A stretch of 64,000 bases of DNA, taken from positions 186,001 through 250,000 of the forward strand of contig NZ_QAOG01000005.1 in NCBI RefSeq assembly GCF_003050705.1. Direction: 5' to 3'. A program made the position numbers and the translations under genes. This DNA is from Sphingomonas aurantiaca (GTDB lineage Bacteria > Pseudomonadota > Alphaproteobacteria > Sphingomonadales > Sphingomonadaceae). This document shows, piece by piece, positions 26,601-35,644 of this stretch; within the stretch, counting starts at the first letter, position 1; each line of letters begins with the position of its first letter. The notes under the pieces are model-generated. The model was not told the DNA's origin, ran no database searches, and saw nothing but the letters and a program-made list of their open reading frames with translations.

Positions 26601-26768
26601 GACCCAGAACGCGACATTCGGGCGCCCTCCCCCGCCTCCCAACTTCAGCCGTTCATTCATCTGGCTGGACGGCAGCCCAGCGCCTACCGGATCAGCTTTC
26701 ATAGGGCTTGAATCGGAGGAAAACGCAAGGTCCGCTTCCCGAGGGCAGTGGCGATAGCCGATGTTAGG
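26601..26768 (+). repeat. dispersed repeat, left and right modules
   Basis: Left module: GGACCCAGAACGCGACATTC, CCCCGCCTCCCAACTTCAGC, CGTTCATTCATC. The right module, about 45 bases on: TTGAATCGGAGGAAAACGCA, TTCCCGAGGGCAGTGGCGAT, AGCCGATG. The stretch 26334-26860 holds only this repeat and the DUF885 remnant. Confidence 0.8.
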
Positions 26769-26860
26769 CCATGGCTATCGCGCTACAGCCTACCCGGTTG
26801 CACCAGATGAACCACATTGGTAAGATACATAATATCATTACGCGATGTTGAGGAAGTCTG

Positions 26861-28978
26861 TTGCCTGGTTGGACGATGCGGGATGTGACAAAATCAGCGA
26901 CGGAAAAGGCTCCGCTTCGGATCACGGCTATGCTGGGCGCTGTCGGAATGATGGCAGGATCACCGGCGGTTGCGCATGACGCCGAGGAGCCGGAGAAACG
27001 GGACGATATCGTCGTCCTGGGAACGCGAACGTCGCGAGACGCCACGCTGTCCTCCGATCGCGCGACCGAACGCATGTCGCAGTCGAGCCGCTCGATCGAG
27101 CAGGACATTTTGCGCGCGGCGGGCACGTACCGATTGAGCGATGCGCTGGAATTGGTGAGCGGCAGCAGCCAGCAGAATAATCGCGGCGGCTTTGCCGACA
27201 ATTTCGCGATCCGCGGCTTTCTGAGCACCGCCGATGGCGGCGGCGAATATTATACCGATGGCTTTATCGCCAATCGCGGCAGCGCGCCTGCGCGCGACCC
27301 CGCCACCATCGAGCGCATCGAGATCCTCAAAGGCCCCGCCGGCGCTGTGTTTGGCGATATCGATCCCGCCGGGCGGGTCAACATGGTCAGCAAGACACCC
27401 CGTTTCGCACCGCAGGCGTCGGCGTCGGTACAATTTGGTTCGTTCGACACCCGCCGCATCGAACTCGATGCGACGGGGCCGCTGACCGAGACGCTCGCCG
27501 CACGGATCGTGGTCGCTACCGAAGACAGCGACGGTTACCGCGATTTCGTGACATTGAAGCGCCGCGTCGTTTCGCCGTCGTTGACCTTCCGCCCAAATGA
27601 CGGCGTGCAGCTGACGTATCTTGCCCAGCATATCGCCTATGACTCGCCGTTCGACCGCGGGGTGGCGGCGATCGATGGCGATCCGCTCGCGCTCCCCGCG
27701 TCGAGGTACCTCGGTGAACCCTCAAATGGGAGTACCCGCGCGCGCGATACCCGGCGCCAGTTGACCGGCGAGGCGAAGCTTGGCGGGAGTTGGTCGCTTG
27801 TCGGTGGTCTCGCCTATCGCACCGGGTCGCTTCGCGGTTTCTCAGCGGATCAGTCACGGCTCGTAGACGGACATACGCTGTGGCGACAGCGCCGCGAACG
27901 CGGCTATGAGGTTGAAGACCTCTCGGCGCGTCTCGAACTGCGCGGCGACGTGAAGGCGCTCGGGCTTCATCATCCGAGCATCGGCATCAAGGGGTACACG
28001 CTCGATTATCTCGAACTCCTGAACCGGAGAAACCCGAGTGCGGCCAACGCTTACGCCATAGGCATCTTCAACCCGGTCTACGGCGTCGCCCAGCCGTTGC
28101 CGCTGCTGCCCAGCATCGATCAGCGCGAAACGCGGCGCGTGCTGTCGCTTTACGCGCAGGATGCGTGGGAGGTGTCCGATCGGCTGAGCCTCGTCGGGGG
28201 CATTCGGTTCGACACCTACCGCCAGCAACTTGCCCGTAACCTCGTCAAGGCGACGACCGTGTCCAAGGGGCGCCCCGTCAACTTTCGGCTGGGCGCGCGC
28301 TATACCGTCACCGACGCCATCTCGGTCCACGCCAATTGGGGCGAGTCCTTCCAGCTCAACTCGGGCAGCGGTGCCGGCGGGGTCGCTTTTGCGCCCGAGC
28401 AAGGCCATGGCTACGAAGTCGGCGCGGCGGGGCACTGGCGCGGCGTGGACGTCGGCATCACCTGGTTCGATATCAGGAAGAGTAACGTGCTCACCACCGA
28501 TCCGACCGACTCCAATTTTCTGGCACCGGTGGGATCGCTGACCAGCCGGGGTATCGAATTCGATGCATCGCTGCGCCTTGCCCGCCGCTGGCAGGCGGTG
28601 GTGAACTATGCCTGGACCCGAGCGCGTAACGACGATCGATCCTTTGCGACGCCTCTGGCGCTGAACGTCCCCGATCATTCGGGTACGGCCTTCATCGTTT
28701 ACCGCTTCGATCCCGGGAGCGGCCGCGACTGGTCGATCAGCGGCGGTGTCGCCTATGTCGGCAAGCGGTCCGGCGCGACCGATGCCAGCGGGCTAGTCCT
28801 CCCCGACTATGTAAAGGTGAAGGCGTCCGCAGAGATCCCCTTGACGACGGCGCTCACGCTCCGCGCCGAGGTCGATAACCTGTTCGACGAGCGGTACGCG
28901 CAAAGCTCGTATAATTCCTTCTGGATCTATCCGGGCGCGCCACGGACCGTACGCGCCTCGCTGCGGGCGCAATTCTAG
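26861..28978 (+). CDS. TonB-dependent siderophore-type receptor
   Basis: 705 residues from TTG 26861, which has GAGGAAG five bases upstream; ATG 26876 (MRDVTKSATEK) is the alternative. A signal region ends near SPAVAHDAEE. The plug domain starts at about residue 48 (DDIVVLGTRTSRDA), with FAIRGFLSTADGGGEYYTDG and IERIEILKGPAGAVFGDIDP, GRVNMVSKTP, the siderophore-receptor type plug. The 22-strand barrel ends in an aromatic C-terminus (VRASLRAQF). It takes up a ferric siderophore or similar ligand, powered by TonB. The next gene begins at the base after its stop codon. Confidence 0.92.
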   Translation: MPGWTMRDVTKSATEKAPLRITAMLGAVGMMAGSPAVAHDAEEPEKRDDIVVLGTRTSRDATLSSDRATERMSQSSRSIEQDILRAAGTYRLSDALELVSGSSQQNNRGGFADNFAIRGFLSTADGGGEYYTDGFIANRGSAPARDPATIERIEILKGPAGAVFGDIDPAGRVNMVSKTPRFAPQASASVQFGSFDTRRIELDATGPLTETLAARIVVATEDSDGYRDFVTLKRRVVSPSLTFRPNDGVQLTYLAQHIAYDSPFDRGVAAIDGDPLALPASRYLGEPSNGSTRARDTRRQLTGEAKLGGSWSLVGGLAYRTGSLRGFSADQSRLVDGHTLWRQRRERGYEVEDLSARLELRGDVKALGLHHPSIGIKGYTLDYLELLNRRNPSAANAYAIGIFNPVYGVAQPLPLLPSIDQRETRRVLSLYAQDAWEVSDRLSLVGGIRFDTYRQQLARNLVKATTVSKGRPVNFRLGARYTVTDAISVHANWGESFQLNSGSGAGGVAFAPEQGHGYEVGAAGHWRGVDVGITWFDIRKSNVLTTDPTDSNFLAPVGSLTSRGIEFDASLRLARRWQAVVNYAWTRARNDDRSFATPLALNVPDHSGTAFIVYRFDPGSGRDWSISGGVAYVGKRSGATDASGLVLPDYVKVKASAEIPLTTALTLRAEVDNLFDERYAQSSYNSFWIYPGAPRTVRASLRAQF

Positions 28979-30178
28979 ATGACCATGCTGACGAACGGGC
29001 AGTATGCTGTCCCTCATACCCCCTGTGACAGGGCGCACGTCGCTCGAGCGCGTCTCGAAAGTATTGACGCGGTGCGAGGGGTCGTCATGATCCTGATGCT
29101 GCTCGATCATTTGCGCGAGACCTGGCTCGTCCTGGTGCCGATGCCTGATCCGGTAGATGCATCCACCGTTCTGCCGGCACTTGCCATCGCACGCTTTGCA
29201 GCTAGCTTCTGCGCGCCGATCTTCGTCGCGCTGACGGGATTATCCGCCTATCTCTTCAGCGTCAGCCATAGCCGTGGCGAAACGACCGCTTTCCTGGTGA
29301 AACGCGGGCTGCTGCTGATGGCGATCGACCTGTTCTACCTGTCGCCGCTTTACTGGGGCGTGGTGCCGCAGCCGACTTTCTGGCTTCAGGTGATCTGGTG
29401 CCTCGGCTTGTGCATGATCCTTCTGGCCGGGCTGATCCGACTCCCCCGATCCGCCCGCATTGCCCTGGGGTTGGTGCTGGTTTGCGGCCACAATCTCCTC
29501 GATCCCATTCGATTACATCAGGGCGACACGCTGTTTCCGATCTGGGCGCTGCTGCATCAGCGGGACGTGATCGCGTTGCCGTTCGGCTTCATCGCAAAGA
29601 CGACATATCCGATCCTCCCATGGGTGGGCGTGATGCTGCTGGGGAACGCGATCGGGCCGTGGTTCAACCGCGCGGTCGAACCCTCGCAGCGCTTCGGACG
29701 CCTGACGCGTCTCAGCGCTTTGATGATCGCCGCCTTCATCGCGCTGCGCACCCTCAACGTCTACGGCGACGTGCCTTGGCATATTGTCGAGAACAGCGTC
29801 CTGCGGACCGCCATTGGCTTCCTGTCGATGACGAAATATCCACCGTCGCTGCTGTTCCTGCTGCCGACCTTGGGCGCTGGAGCGCTGATGCTGGCGCTCT
29901 TCGAGCGATCGGGAAATTCACGGCTGATATCGGCTTTGGCCGTTTTTGGCGGCGCCCCGATGTTCTTCTATCTGTTCCATCTGACCGTCCTGCGCCTTCT
30001 CTACCACACGGCATTGGCCTGGTGGGGACCGACCGACGGCGGTGTCTTCATGGTCGACAGCTACGGCTGGGTGCTCGCGTGGTACGCTGGTTTGATCATA
30101 CCGCTCTATCTGCCGACCGCGTGGTTTTCGAGATTGAAGCAACGTCGTCGCGATATCGCGTGGCTGCGCTTTTTCTGA
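28979..30178 (+). CDS. DUF1624 (heparan-alpha-glucosaminide acetyltransferase-like) membrane protein
   Basis: 399 residues with about ten membrane helices. The first helix has IDAVRGVVMILMLLDHLRET, the characteristic start of this acyltransferase-like group (R-G-x3-x-L-M-x-x-DH). Other conserved features are GLSAYLF and PWVGVMLLGNAIGPWF. ATG 28979 immediately follows the TAG of the TonB receptor (no gap), so translation is coupled and the two are one operon. It may modify the ligand or a cell-surface glycan. The link with iron-siderophore uptake is only by position. Confidence 0.85.
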   Translation: MTMLTNGQYAVPHTPCDRAHVARARLESIDAVRGVVMILMLLDHLRETWLVLVPMPDPVDASTVLPALAIARFAASFCAPIFVALTGLSAYLFSVSHSRGETTAFLVKRGLLLMAIDLFYLSPLYWGVVPQPTFWLQVIWCLGLCMILLAGLIRLPRSARIALGLVLVCGHNLLDPIRLHQGDTLFPIWALLHQRDVIALPFGFIAKTTYPILPWVGVMLLGNAIGPWFNRAVEPSQRFGRLTRLSALMIAAFIALRTLNVYGDVPWHIVENSVLRTAIGFLSMTKYPPSLLFLLPTLGAGALMLALFERSGNSRLISALAVFGGAPMFFYLFHLTVLRLLYHTALAWWGPTDGGVFMVDSYGWVLAWYAGLIIPLYLPTAWFSRLKQRRRDIAWLRFF

Positions 30179-30534
30179 GTTTCGCGCCCCATGCGTGTGG
30201 TTCTCGATCCCACTCCCCCTACCTCTGAATGGCTGTTGCTACCTGGTTCGCTTTCGTGCGCCAGCAGGACACGGAAGAACGGGACCATTGCGCCGACCAA
30301 ATGGCCGCTTTCAGTGGCTAACATCCCCTTCCTGAGCTACGGTGTATGCGCGGAACTGCCCGGCAGCGCGACGCTGATAGGACCCAATTCCAGACGTCCA
30401 AACCGCCGTGCCCGCTTCCCAAAAGCAGCCGCCCGTTCATCTCGCCTCGAAGCGCCTTTAGGCGACCTTCGCGTGTTCGACGTTAGGCTTTCAATCGGGG
30501 AAATAAGATTTACCCCCATCGGCAGGATCGACAC
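30179..30534. other. 356-base gap, composite repeat
   Basis: 30246-30455 is the longest composite copy of the dispersed repeat. No gene is supported in 30179-30534. Confidence 0.6.
30246..30455 (+). repeat. dispersed repeat, composite copy
   Basis: ACGGAAGAACGGGACCATTG, ACCAAATGGCCGCTTTCAGT, then GCGCGGAACTGCCCGGCAGC, CGCTGATAGGACCCAATTCC, AGACGTCCAAACCGCCGTGC and CCGCTTCCCAAAAGCAGCCG, TTCATCTC. The part GGAACTGCCCGGCAGCGCG is identical to copy G1. Confidence 0.85.
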
Positions 30535-31018
30535 ATGGCAGAACCCTTCTTCATAACGGTACTCGACGACCGCCTCGCCGCCATCCGCGCAAAGGTCGAG
30601 GCGTTCGACTGGAGCCTTATGCCGGACGCGGGAAGCTGGCAGTCAGGCGTCGGCCTCGCCGATCTCAAGCGGCTCGTCGACTATTGGCTGGCGGACTACG
30701 ACTGGCGCGCGCAGGAGCGGCGGCTCAATATGCTGCCGCAGTTTACGGCCGACGTGCAGGGGCAGCGCCTCCACTTCATTCATGCGCGGGGCGATGGCTC
30801 ACGTCCCCCGCTGCTGCTGCTGCACGGCTGGCCGGGGTCATTCCTCGAATTCGAGGCGCTGATCGCGCCGCTCGTGCCGACAGTCATGACGTCGTTGTTC
30901 CCTCGCTCCCCGGCTACGCGTTTTCGGGCTGCCCCGTGTCCCCGATCGGACCGAAGCAGACCGCAGAACTCATGCACGGCCTGATGGTCAAGCTGTTCGG
31001 CGCGCGACGCTATGCTCC
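30535..31018 (+). pseudogene. broken epoxide hydrolase gene (EHN family), 5' part
   Basis: Begins at ATG 30535 with the epoxide-hydrolase N-terminal domain: DYDWRAQERRLNMLPQFTAD, LHFIHARGDG, then LLLLHGWPGSFLEFEALIAP. Near 30885 the frame shifts: the expected continuation HDVVVPSLPGYAFSGCPVSP, GPKQTAELMHGLMVKLFGAR lies in the next frame. After GARRY the similarity stops, so the nucleophile elbow, cap and C-terminal half are gone. About 160 of roughly 380 expected residues remain. It has repeat DNA at its 5' side. Confidence 0.85.
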
Positions 31019-31147
31019 CAGTCGCGCATCCACAGGCCAGTGCCGCGTTCGTCCGCCGATGCGCCAAACACGTCTTGCAGTAGCGCCAAGGGAGTCAGGG
31101 GGCTCGGCGCCCGCTGACCCCCTCAGAGATCGTACCTTTCTGATCTG

Positions 31148-31858
31148 TCAGTGACCGGCGACCTGCCCACCGTCGACGTGGAGTATTTCGCCGGTCACGA
31201 AACTAGCATCCTCGAGGTACAGCACCGCGCCGACCACGTCCGCGACCGTGCCCATCCGACCGAGCGGGTGAAACGCTCCGAGCCCGGCGCGCGTCTCGGG
31301 AGGGTGCATCGGCGTTTCGGTGATGCCGGGCGACACCGCGTTGGCGCGTACGCCGCGGGAGGCATATTCGATCGCCAGGCTGCGCGTCGCCGCAGCCAGC
31401 CCGCCCTTGGTCAGCGACGCCAGCACCGAGGGGAATTCGACATTGGCGTGCTCCGCCAACGTCGTGACGATCTGCAGGATATGGCCACTGCCCTGCTCGA
31501 CCATCAGCGGCAGCGCCGCCTGCGTCATGTGGAAGAAGCCGTCGAGATTGGTCTGCGTGATCTGGCGATACTGCTCCGCCGTGTAATCGGTAAAGCGCTC
31601 GCCGATAAAAACGCCGGCATTGTTGACTAGCGTATCTACTCGCCCGAACCGGTCGCGCGCTGCCATCACGACGCGCCTTGCGGTTTCGGGATCGGCAACG
31701 TCCCCCGCAACGGTGATCCAGTCGTCCGATTGCGACGCTGCGATCGATCGTGACACGCCGACGACACGCCAGCCGCGCGCGCGATACGCGTCTGCGATCC
31801 CCTCCCCCAAGCCTTGCGAGGCACCGGTGACGATAGCAACCTTGGGCGCGTCAGACAT
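31148..31858 (-). CDS. SDR-fold protein lacking the catalytic Tyr
   Basis: 236 residues. The cofactor site is intact (TGASQGLG at 11-18, NNAGV at 79-83). The usual YxxxK is ALASLTK-like: Lys151 is present but the Tyr position (147) is Ala, and the Ser of the triad is replaced by Thr (IVTTL). The C-terminus is typical (VTGEILHVDGGQVAGH). Other SDR proteins with an SVLASLTKGG block exist (recalled), so this is a subgroup trait, not a local mutation. It may bind NAD(P) without classical catalysis, or use another residue. Last gene of the minus-strand stress cluster. Confidence 0.88.
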   Translation of the reverse strand: MSDAPKVAIVTGASQGLGEGIADAYRARGWRVVGVSRSIAASQSDDWITVAGDVADPETARRVVMAARDRFGRVDTLVNNAGVFIGERFTDYTAEQYRQITQTNLDGFFHMTQAALPLMVEQGSGHILQIVTTLAEHANVEFPSVLASLTKGGLAAATRSLAIEYASRGVRANAVSPGITETPMHPPETRAGLGAFHPLGRMGTVADVVGAVLYLEDASFVTGEILHVDGGQVAGH

Positions 31859-31954
31859 CGACGGCGCCGATCTGCGCGGGGAGGTTAACGGGGGTTGTCA
31901 TTGCCGAATGGACTCCGAAAAGGATCGACAGCGCGTTACTGCGCTCTCGCGATG

Positions 31955-32719
31955 TCAGGACAGCGGGGGTTGGCCGTTGGACGCGGTCAGTCCGCCGTCG
32001 ACCGGCAGGTTGACGCCCGTCACGAAGCGCGCATCGTCGCTTGCCAGGAACGCGATCGCACCGGCGATGTCGACGGGCTCGGCACCCCGTCCGATCGGGA
32101 TCCGCTCCTCGAACTTGGCGATCAGGTCAGGTTGTTCCTTCATTCCCGCGGTCAGCGCGGTATAGGTCAGCGACGGGTTGACCGCATTGACGCGCACGCC
32201 GTTCCTGGCCTCGTCCATCGCCAGCGCGCGTGTGAAATTGCTCACCGCACCCTTGGCCGCGCAGTAGAAGCTATGGTTCCAGTCGCCGCCGAGCCCCGAC
32301 ACCGACGACACGTTGATGATGCAGCCCTTCGACGTGCGCAGATGTGCGATCGCCGCGCGGCTCATGTGGACGACGCCGTACAGGTCGGTCTCGATCACCT
32401 TGGTGAATTCGGCGAAGTCGCCTTCGTCCAGCTTGCCGAGATGATCGACGCCGGCGTCATTGACGAGCACGTCGATCCGACCGAAGCGATCGATTGCCGC
32501 CTCGACCAGCGCCTCGCAGCACGCACGGTCGGTGACGTCGGTTTCCCGCGTCTCGACGGTGCCGCCCAATTCACCCGCCAGCTTGTCGAGCGCGCCCTGG
32601 TCGATGTCGCCCAACACCAGCTTCGCGCCTTCCTCGGCGAAGCGGCGCGCAGCGCCTTCACCGATGCCCGAGGCGGCACCGGTGATCACGACGACCTTGT
32701 CGGAGAACCGCGCCATCAT
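31955..32719 (-). CDS. short-chain dehydrogenase/reductase
   Basis: 254 residues, classical SDR with TGAASGIG (13-20), NDAG (87-90), Ser139, Tyr152 and Lys156 (YCAAK), and C-terminal DDARFVTGVNLPVDGGL. It starts with two ATG codons; the first overlaps the stop of the PfpI gene (ATGA), so the two are coupled. Its substrate is unknown. The gap of 96 bases to the next SDR suggests a shared transcript. Confidence 0.92.
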   Translation of the reverse strand: MMARFSDKVVVITGAASGIGEGAARRFAEEGAKLVLGDIDQGALDKLAGELGGTVETRETDVTDRACCEALVEAAIDRFGRIDVLVNDAGVDHLGKLDEGDFAEFTKVIETDLYGVVHMSRAAIAHLRTSKGCIINVSSVSGLGGDWNHSFYCAAKGAVSNFTRALAMDEARNGVRVNAVNPSLTYTALTAGMKEQPDLIAKFEERIPIGRGAEPVDIAGAIAFLASDDARFVTGVNLPVDGGLTASNGQPPLS

Positions 32720-33285
32720 GCGTTCTCCGCCTGCGCGACATGCTTGCCCTCTCCGAACTCCTCAACGAGCTTCGCGCAGAACGCCGGCAGGTCATCGGGG
32801 GTACGGCTGGTGACGAGGCCCTGATCGACGACCACCTCCTGATCGACCCACGTCCCGCCCGCGTTGCGAATGTCGGTGGCCAGCGTCAGGAACGAAGTGA
32901 GCGTACGGCCGCGCACCTGATCGGCCTCAATCAACGTCCACGGCGCATGGCAGATCGCCGCGACGGGCTTGCCGGCGGCGAAGAAGTCGCGGACGAACGC
33001 CACGACCTTGTCCGACGACCGCAGCGTGTCGGCACCGACGCACCCGCCCGGAATGATCAAGCCATCGAACTCGGCGGCCGACACGTCGCCGATCGCCTTG
33101 TCGACCGCGAACGTCTTGCCGGGATCGAGATCGTTGTTGACCGTCTCTGCGTCGTCGGTTTTGAGGCTGATGACGGTTACTGCACCGCCTGCCTGCTCGA
33201 CGGCTGCCTTTGGCTGCGCGAACTCGGGCTCCTCCGTGCCGCGCGGTGAAATCAGAATTGCGATTGTCTTGCCTTGGAGCTTCAT
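32716..33285 (-). CDS. PfpI/DJ-1 family protein (YhbO-like)
   Basis: 189 residues of the DJ-1/PfpI type-1 amidotransferase-like fold. The nucleophile elbow is AAICHAPW with Cys112 and His113, and the conserved Glu near residue 18-21 (GTEEPEF) is present, as in YhbO/PfpI proteins. Members act as stress proteins (glyoxalase III or deglycase activity is debated, peptidase weak). It sits 38 bases downstream of a catalase-like gene. Confidence 0.92.
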   Translation of the reverse strand: MKLQGKTIAILISPRGTEEPEFAQPKAAVEQAGGAVTVISLKTDDAETVNNDLDPGKTFAVDKAIGDVSAAEFDGLIIPGGCVGADTLRSSDKVVAFVRDFFAAGKPVAAICHAPWTLIEADQVRGRTLTSFLTLATDIRNAGGTWVDQEVVVDQGLVTSRTPDDLPAFCAKLVEEFGEGKHVAQAENA

Positions 33286-33322
33286 GGGTATCCTTTCGAA
33301 GTCTGAATAAGCGTGAGCGGCG

Positions 33323-34408
33323 TCAGGCCGGGATATCGGTGATGGCCGCGGTGTTCGCGGCAGCGATGCCGGTCTCGCGGTGGCGGAAATCGCTTAGCGC
33401 GCGGTACACCTGCATGCGTGCGCGCATCACACCGCCGAGCGGGCGGTGCGCTTCAAGCGCGTGCGCCGGCCGGAACGTCATGACCTCGTCGAAATAGCGG
33501 ACGCGATCCGCGCCAAAGGCGGCCTGCCGCGGCAGACGGATAGTCGCGATCGTACGGTATTCGCTGACCCGCGTCGGCCAGTCGACCGACGTATCCTCGA
33601 TCGGCTGCGTCTCGGCATCGGCCCAGAGTTGCGCGCGCAGTTCGAACACAGCGTCGTTGCCGTCGAAATACTCGATCGCGGCTTGACGGAAGCCGTCTTC
33701 ATCCTGGTGCGGATCGAGCCGCCAATCGTCGAGCGCGCGCTGCTCAGGCGCGACCGGAAATACGCCGAGTTTCGCGACATGATCGCCGTACCGAATGGGG
33801 CACTGGCTGAAATAGGTCTCGACGAGCGGATGGCTGAACGGATGGCCGTAAAAGTCCAGCGTCGGGCTCGGTTCGGCACCGACCGCGTTCAGGACCTTGT
33901 TGATGTTGCGCGCGATCGATGCGGCCGCGCTTTTGACGCCTTCGGGCATTGGCACGGTCATGCCGATCTTCTTCGCCTGCGCTAGAAAGCCGGCGGCGGT
34001 GCCTGCCGGGAACGTCGTGCCGCTCGCCAGTACGAAGTCCTGGGTCGGCGCGTCGTGACCGGGCAGCTTGGCGCCGTCGACACCAAAGACCTTGATCGCC
34101 ACGCCACGGTGCGTCGATACGCGATCTCCGAGCTTCTCGCCCGGCCCTTGCGCGAAGCGGACCGCGACGTCGAACGTCCCCGGCTTCGCGAACAGCCCCT
34201 GCGCCAGTTCCGGCGGCAGATCCGCGGCGACGACCATCTTGCCGATGACGCAGGCCGTGCTCTTGGCATGACTGGCGCGCACCGCATGGCCGTCGCGCTT
34301 TTCGACCGTCTGGCTCTCCTGCGTCATCCCCTTGATTATGCCGTCGATACTTTCCTGCTCGCCGGGCTCAGGCGTCTCGATGTCGTCGCGATAGGGTAGA
34401 TAGGGCAT
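33323..34408 (-). CDS. catalase-like haem protein 1
   Basis: 361 residues of the small 'catalase family protein' group. The distal-His region reads ASHAKSTACVIGKMVV, with His in the HAK motif as in catalases, then VRFAQGPGEKLGDRV, RGVAIKVFGVDG and TQDFVLASGTTFP. The classical proximal Tyr motif (RLFSYxDTxxxR) is absent; the C-terminus has HRPLGGVMRARMQVYRALSD, with a Tyr in another place. It may bind haem and act on peroxides or lipid peroxides. It is ~35% like its neighbour by eye, a tandem pair. Confidence 0.85.
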   Translation of the reverse strand: MPYLPYRDDIETPEPGEQESIDGIIKGMTQESQTVEKRDGHAVRASHAKSTACVIGKMVVAADLPPELAQGLFAKPGTFDVAVRFAQGPGEKLGDRVSTHRGVAIKVFGVDGAKLPGHDAPTQDFVLASGTTFPAGTAAGFLAQAKKIGMTVPMPEGVKSAAASIARNINKVLNAVGAEPSPTLDFYGHPFSHPLVETYFSQCPIRYGDHVAKLGVFPVAPEQRALDDWRLDPHQDEDGFRQAAIEYFDGNDAVFELRAQLWADAETQPIEDTSVDWPTRVSEYRTIATIRLPRQAAFGADRVRYFDEVMTFRPAHALEAHRPLGGVMRARMQVYRALSDFRHRETGIAAANTAAITDIPA

Positions 34409-34484
34409 GGGAAGCTCCTGTTGGATCAGGATGTTAACACCCGAATGCCCTGCGACGTTTCGGTACGGTTCCGTGCAGACCCAA

Positions 34485-35576
34485 TCAGTCGAGCGCGGGA
34501 AGCGACCGTGGCTCGTGCATCGGGCAGCCGTTCAACTGGCTGCGCAGGTCCTGGATCACCGGATAGACCGCACGGCGTGCGCGCATGACCGACCCGAGCG
34601 GGCGATGCGCCTCGACGCCGTGCCAGGGGCGGAACGCGGTCTGTTCGTTGAGCACAGTGACGCGCTCCTCGGACCAGCTCTTCTGCGGCTTCACCGTGAT
34701 GGTCGCGACCGGGATGTAGGGATTGCCCTGCTCCGGCCACGGCGTCGCGGCATCCTCGATCGGGTTCTCCTCGAGGTCGCGGCAGAGCTGCGCGCGGAGA
34801 GTCCAGGCACCACCCTCGTTCGCGAAGATCGCCATCAGTTCTTCGCGGATCAAGTCGGGGCTCTTGCTCTCGTCGAGCTTCTGGTCGGTCAGCGCGCGAA
34901 AATTGGGCGATTCCGGCACGATGTCGAACTTGGCGATATAGTCTCCGAACCGGAGCGGCGCCTGCGTACCATAGCGGTCACCAATCGGATTGGTGTCGGG
35001 ATAGCCGCCAAAGCCCTTCAACAACGCGCTCTCGCCGCCGACCGCTTCCAACGCCTGCTCAATCGGGCGCAACACCTTCGACAGCGCTTCCTTCGCCCAT
35101 TCCGCGCGATTGGTCGTCGCAGCGAGCAGCTTTGTGTTGCGCAGGAACCCGACCGGAGTCGGGTTCGAGAAGGCTACACCCGAAGCCATCAGGAAGTCCT
35201 GCGTCACCTCGTCCTCGGCGCCTGGTAGGCGTTCGCCATCGACGCCGATGATCTTGATCGAGAAGCCGCGCGGCAAGGAGACGCTGTCGCGGATCGGATC
35301 GCCGGGGATCGCCGACATCCGGATGATGACCGGGTAGCGACGCCCGCGCTCGAAAATGCCCTGCGCCTGCTCGTCGGCGAGATCGTCGTGCACTACCATC
35401 TCGCCTTCGAGCAAGGCATGACTCTTGGCATGGACGCCGCGCTGGGCGTGACCGAGGTCCTCATACGTCTTCTCGACGATGTAGCTGAACGTCTTGTTGA
35501 GACCGTCGATCGTCTCCTGCTCGTCGGGATCGATCGTCTCGACGTCGGGGCTATAGTGGATCGGGGTCTTCAACAT
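34485..35576 (-). CDS. catalase-like haem protein 2
   Basis: 363 residues from ATG 35576 (MLKTPIHYSPDVETIDPDEQ), preceded by AAGGA; the frame could be read from 35744 but the added residues are Arg-rich and unlike the family. The distal-His region is GVHAKSHALLEGEMVV, then MSAIPGDPIRDSVSLPRGFS and TQDFLMASGVAFSNPTPVG. It ends with HRPLGSVMRARRAVYPVIQD. It has the same domain plan as the next gene and likewise lacks the proximal motif of true catalases. It lies upstream of it by 76 bases. Confidence 0.85.
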   Translation of the reverse strand: MLKTPIHYSPDVETIDPDEQETIDGLNKTFSYIVEKTYEDLGHAQRGVHAKSHALLEGEMVVHDDLADEQAQGIFERGRRYPVIIRMSAIPGDPIRDSVSLPRGFSIKIIGVDGERLPGAEDEVTQDFLMASGVAFSNPTPVGFLRNTKLLAATTNRAEWAKEALSKVLRPIEQALEAVGGESALLKGFGGYPDTNPIGDRYGTQAPLRFGDYIAKFDIVPESPNFRALTDQKLDESKSPDLIREELMAIFANEGGAWTLRAQLCRDLEENPIEDAATPWPEQGNPYIPVATITVKPQKSWSEERVTVLNEQTAFRPWHGVEAHRPLGSVMRARRAVYPVIQDLRSQLNGCPMHEPRSLPALD

Positions 35577-35644
35577 GGGAAATCCTTGTGGTTCAGCGCG
35601 GTAACGCGCGGTTCGCGCTTTTGGGCGTCGGCATTCCGGAACGG

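Noticed and set aside
26000..26704. 234-codon plus-strand frame
   Set aside because: It is out of frame with the DUF885 gene; only its stretch from GDRFDVKHF is meaningful, as part of the decayed second DUF885 copy.
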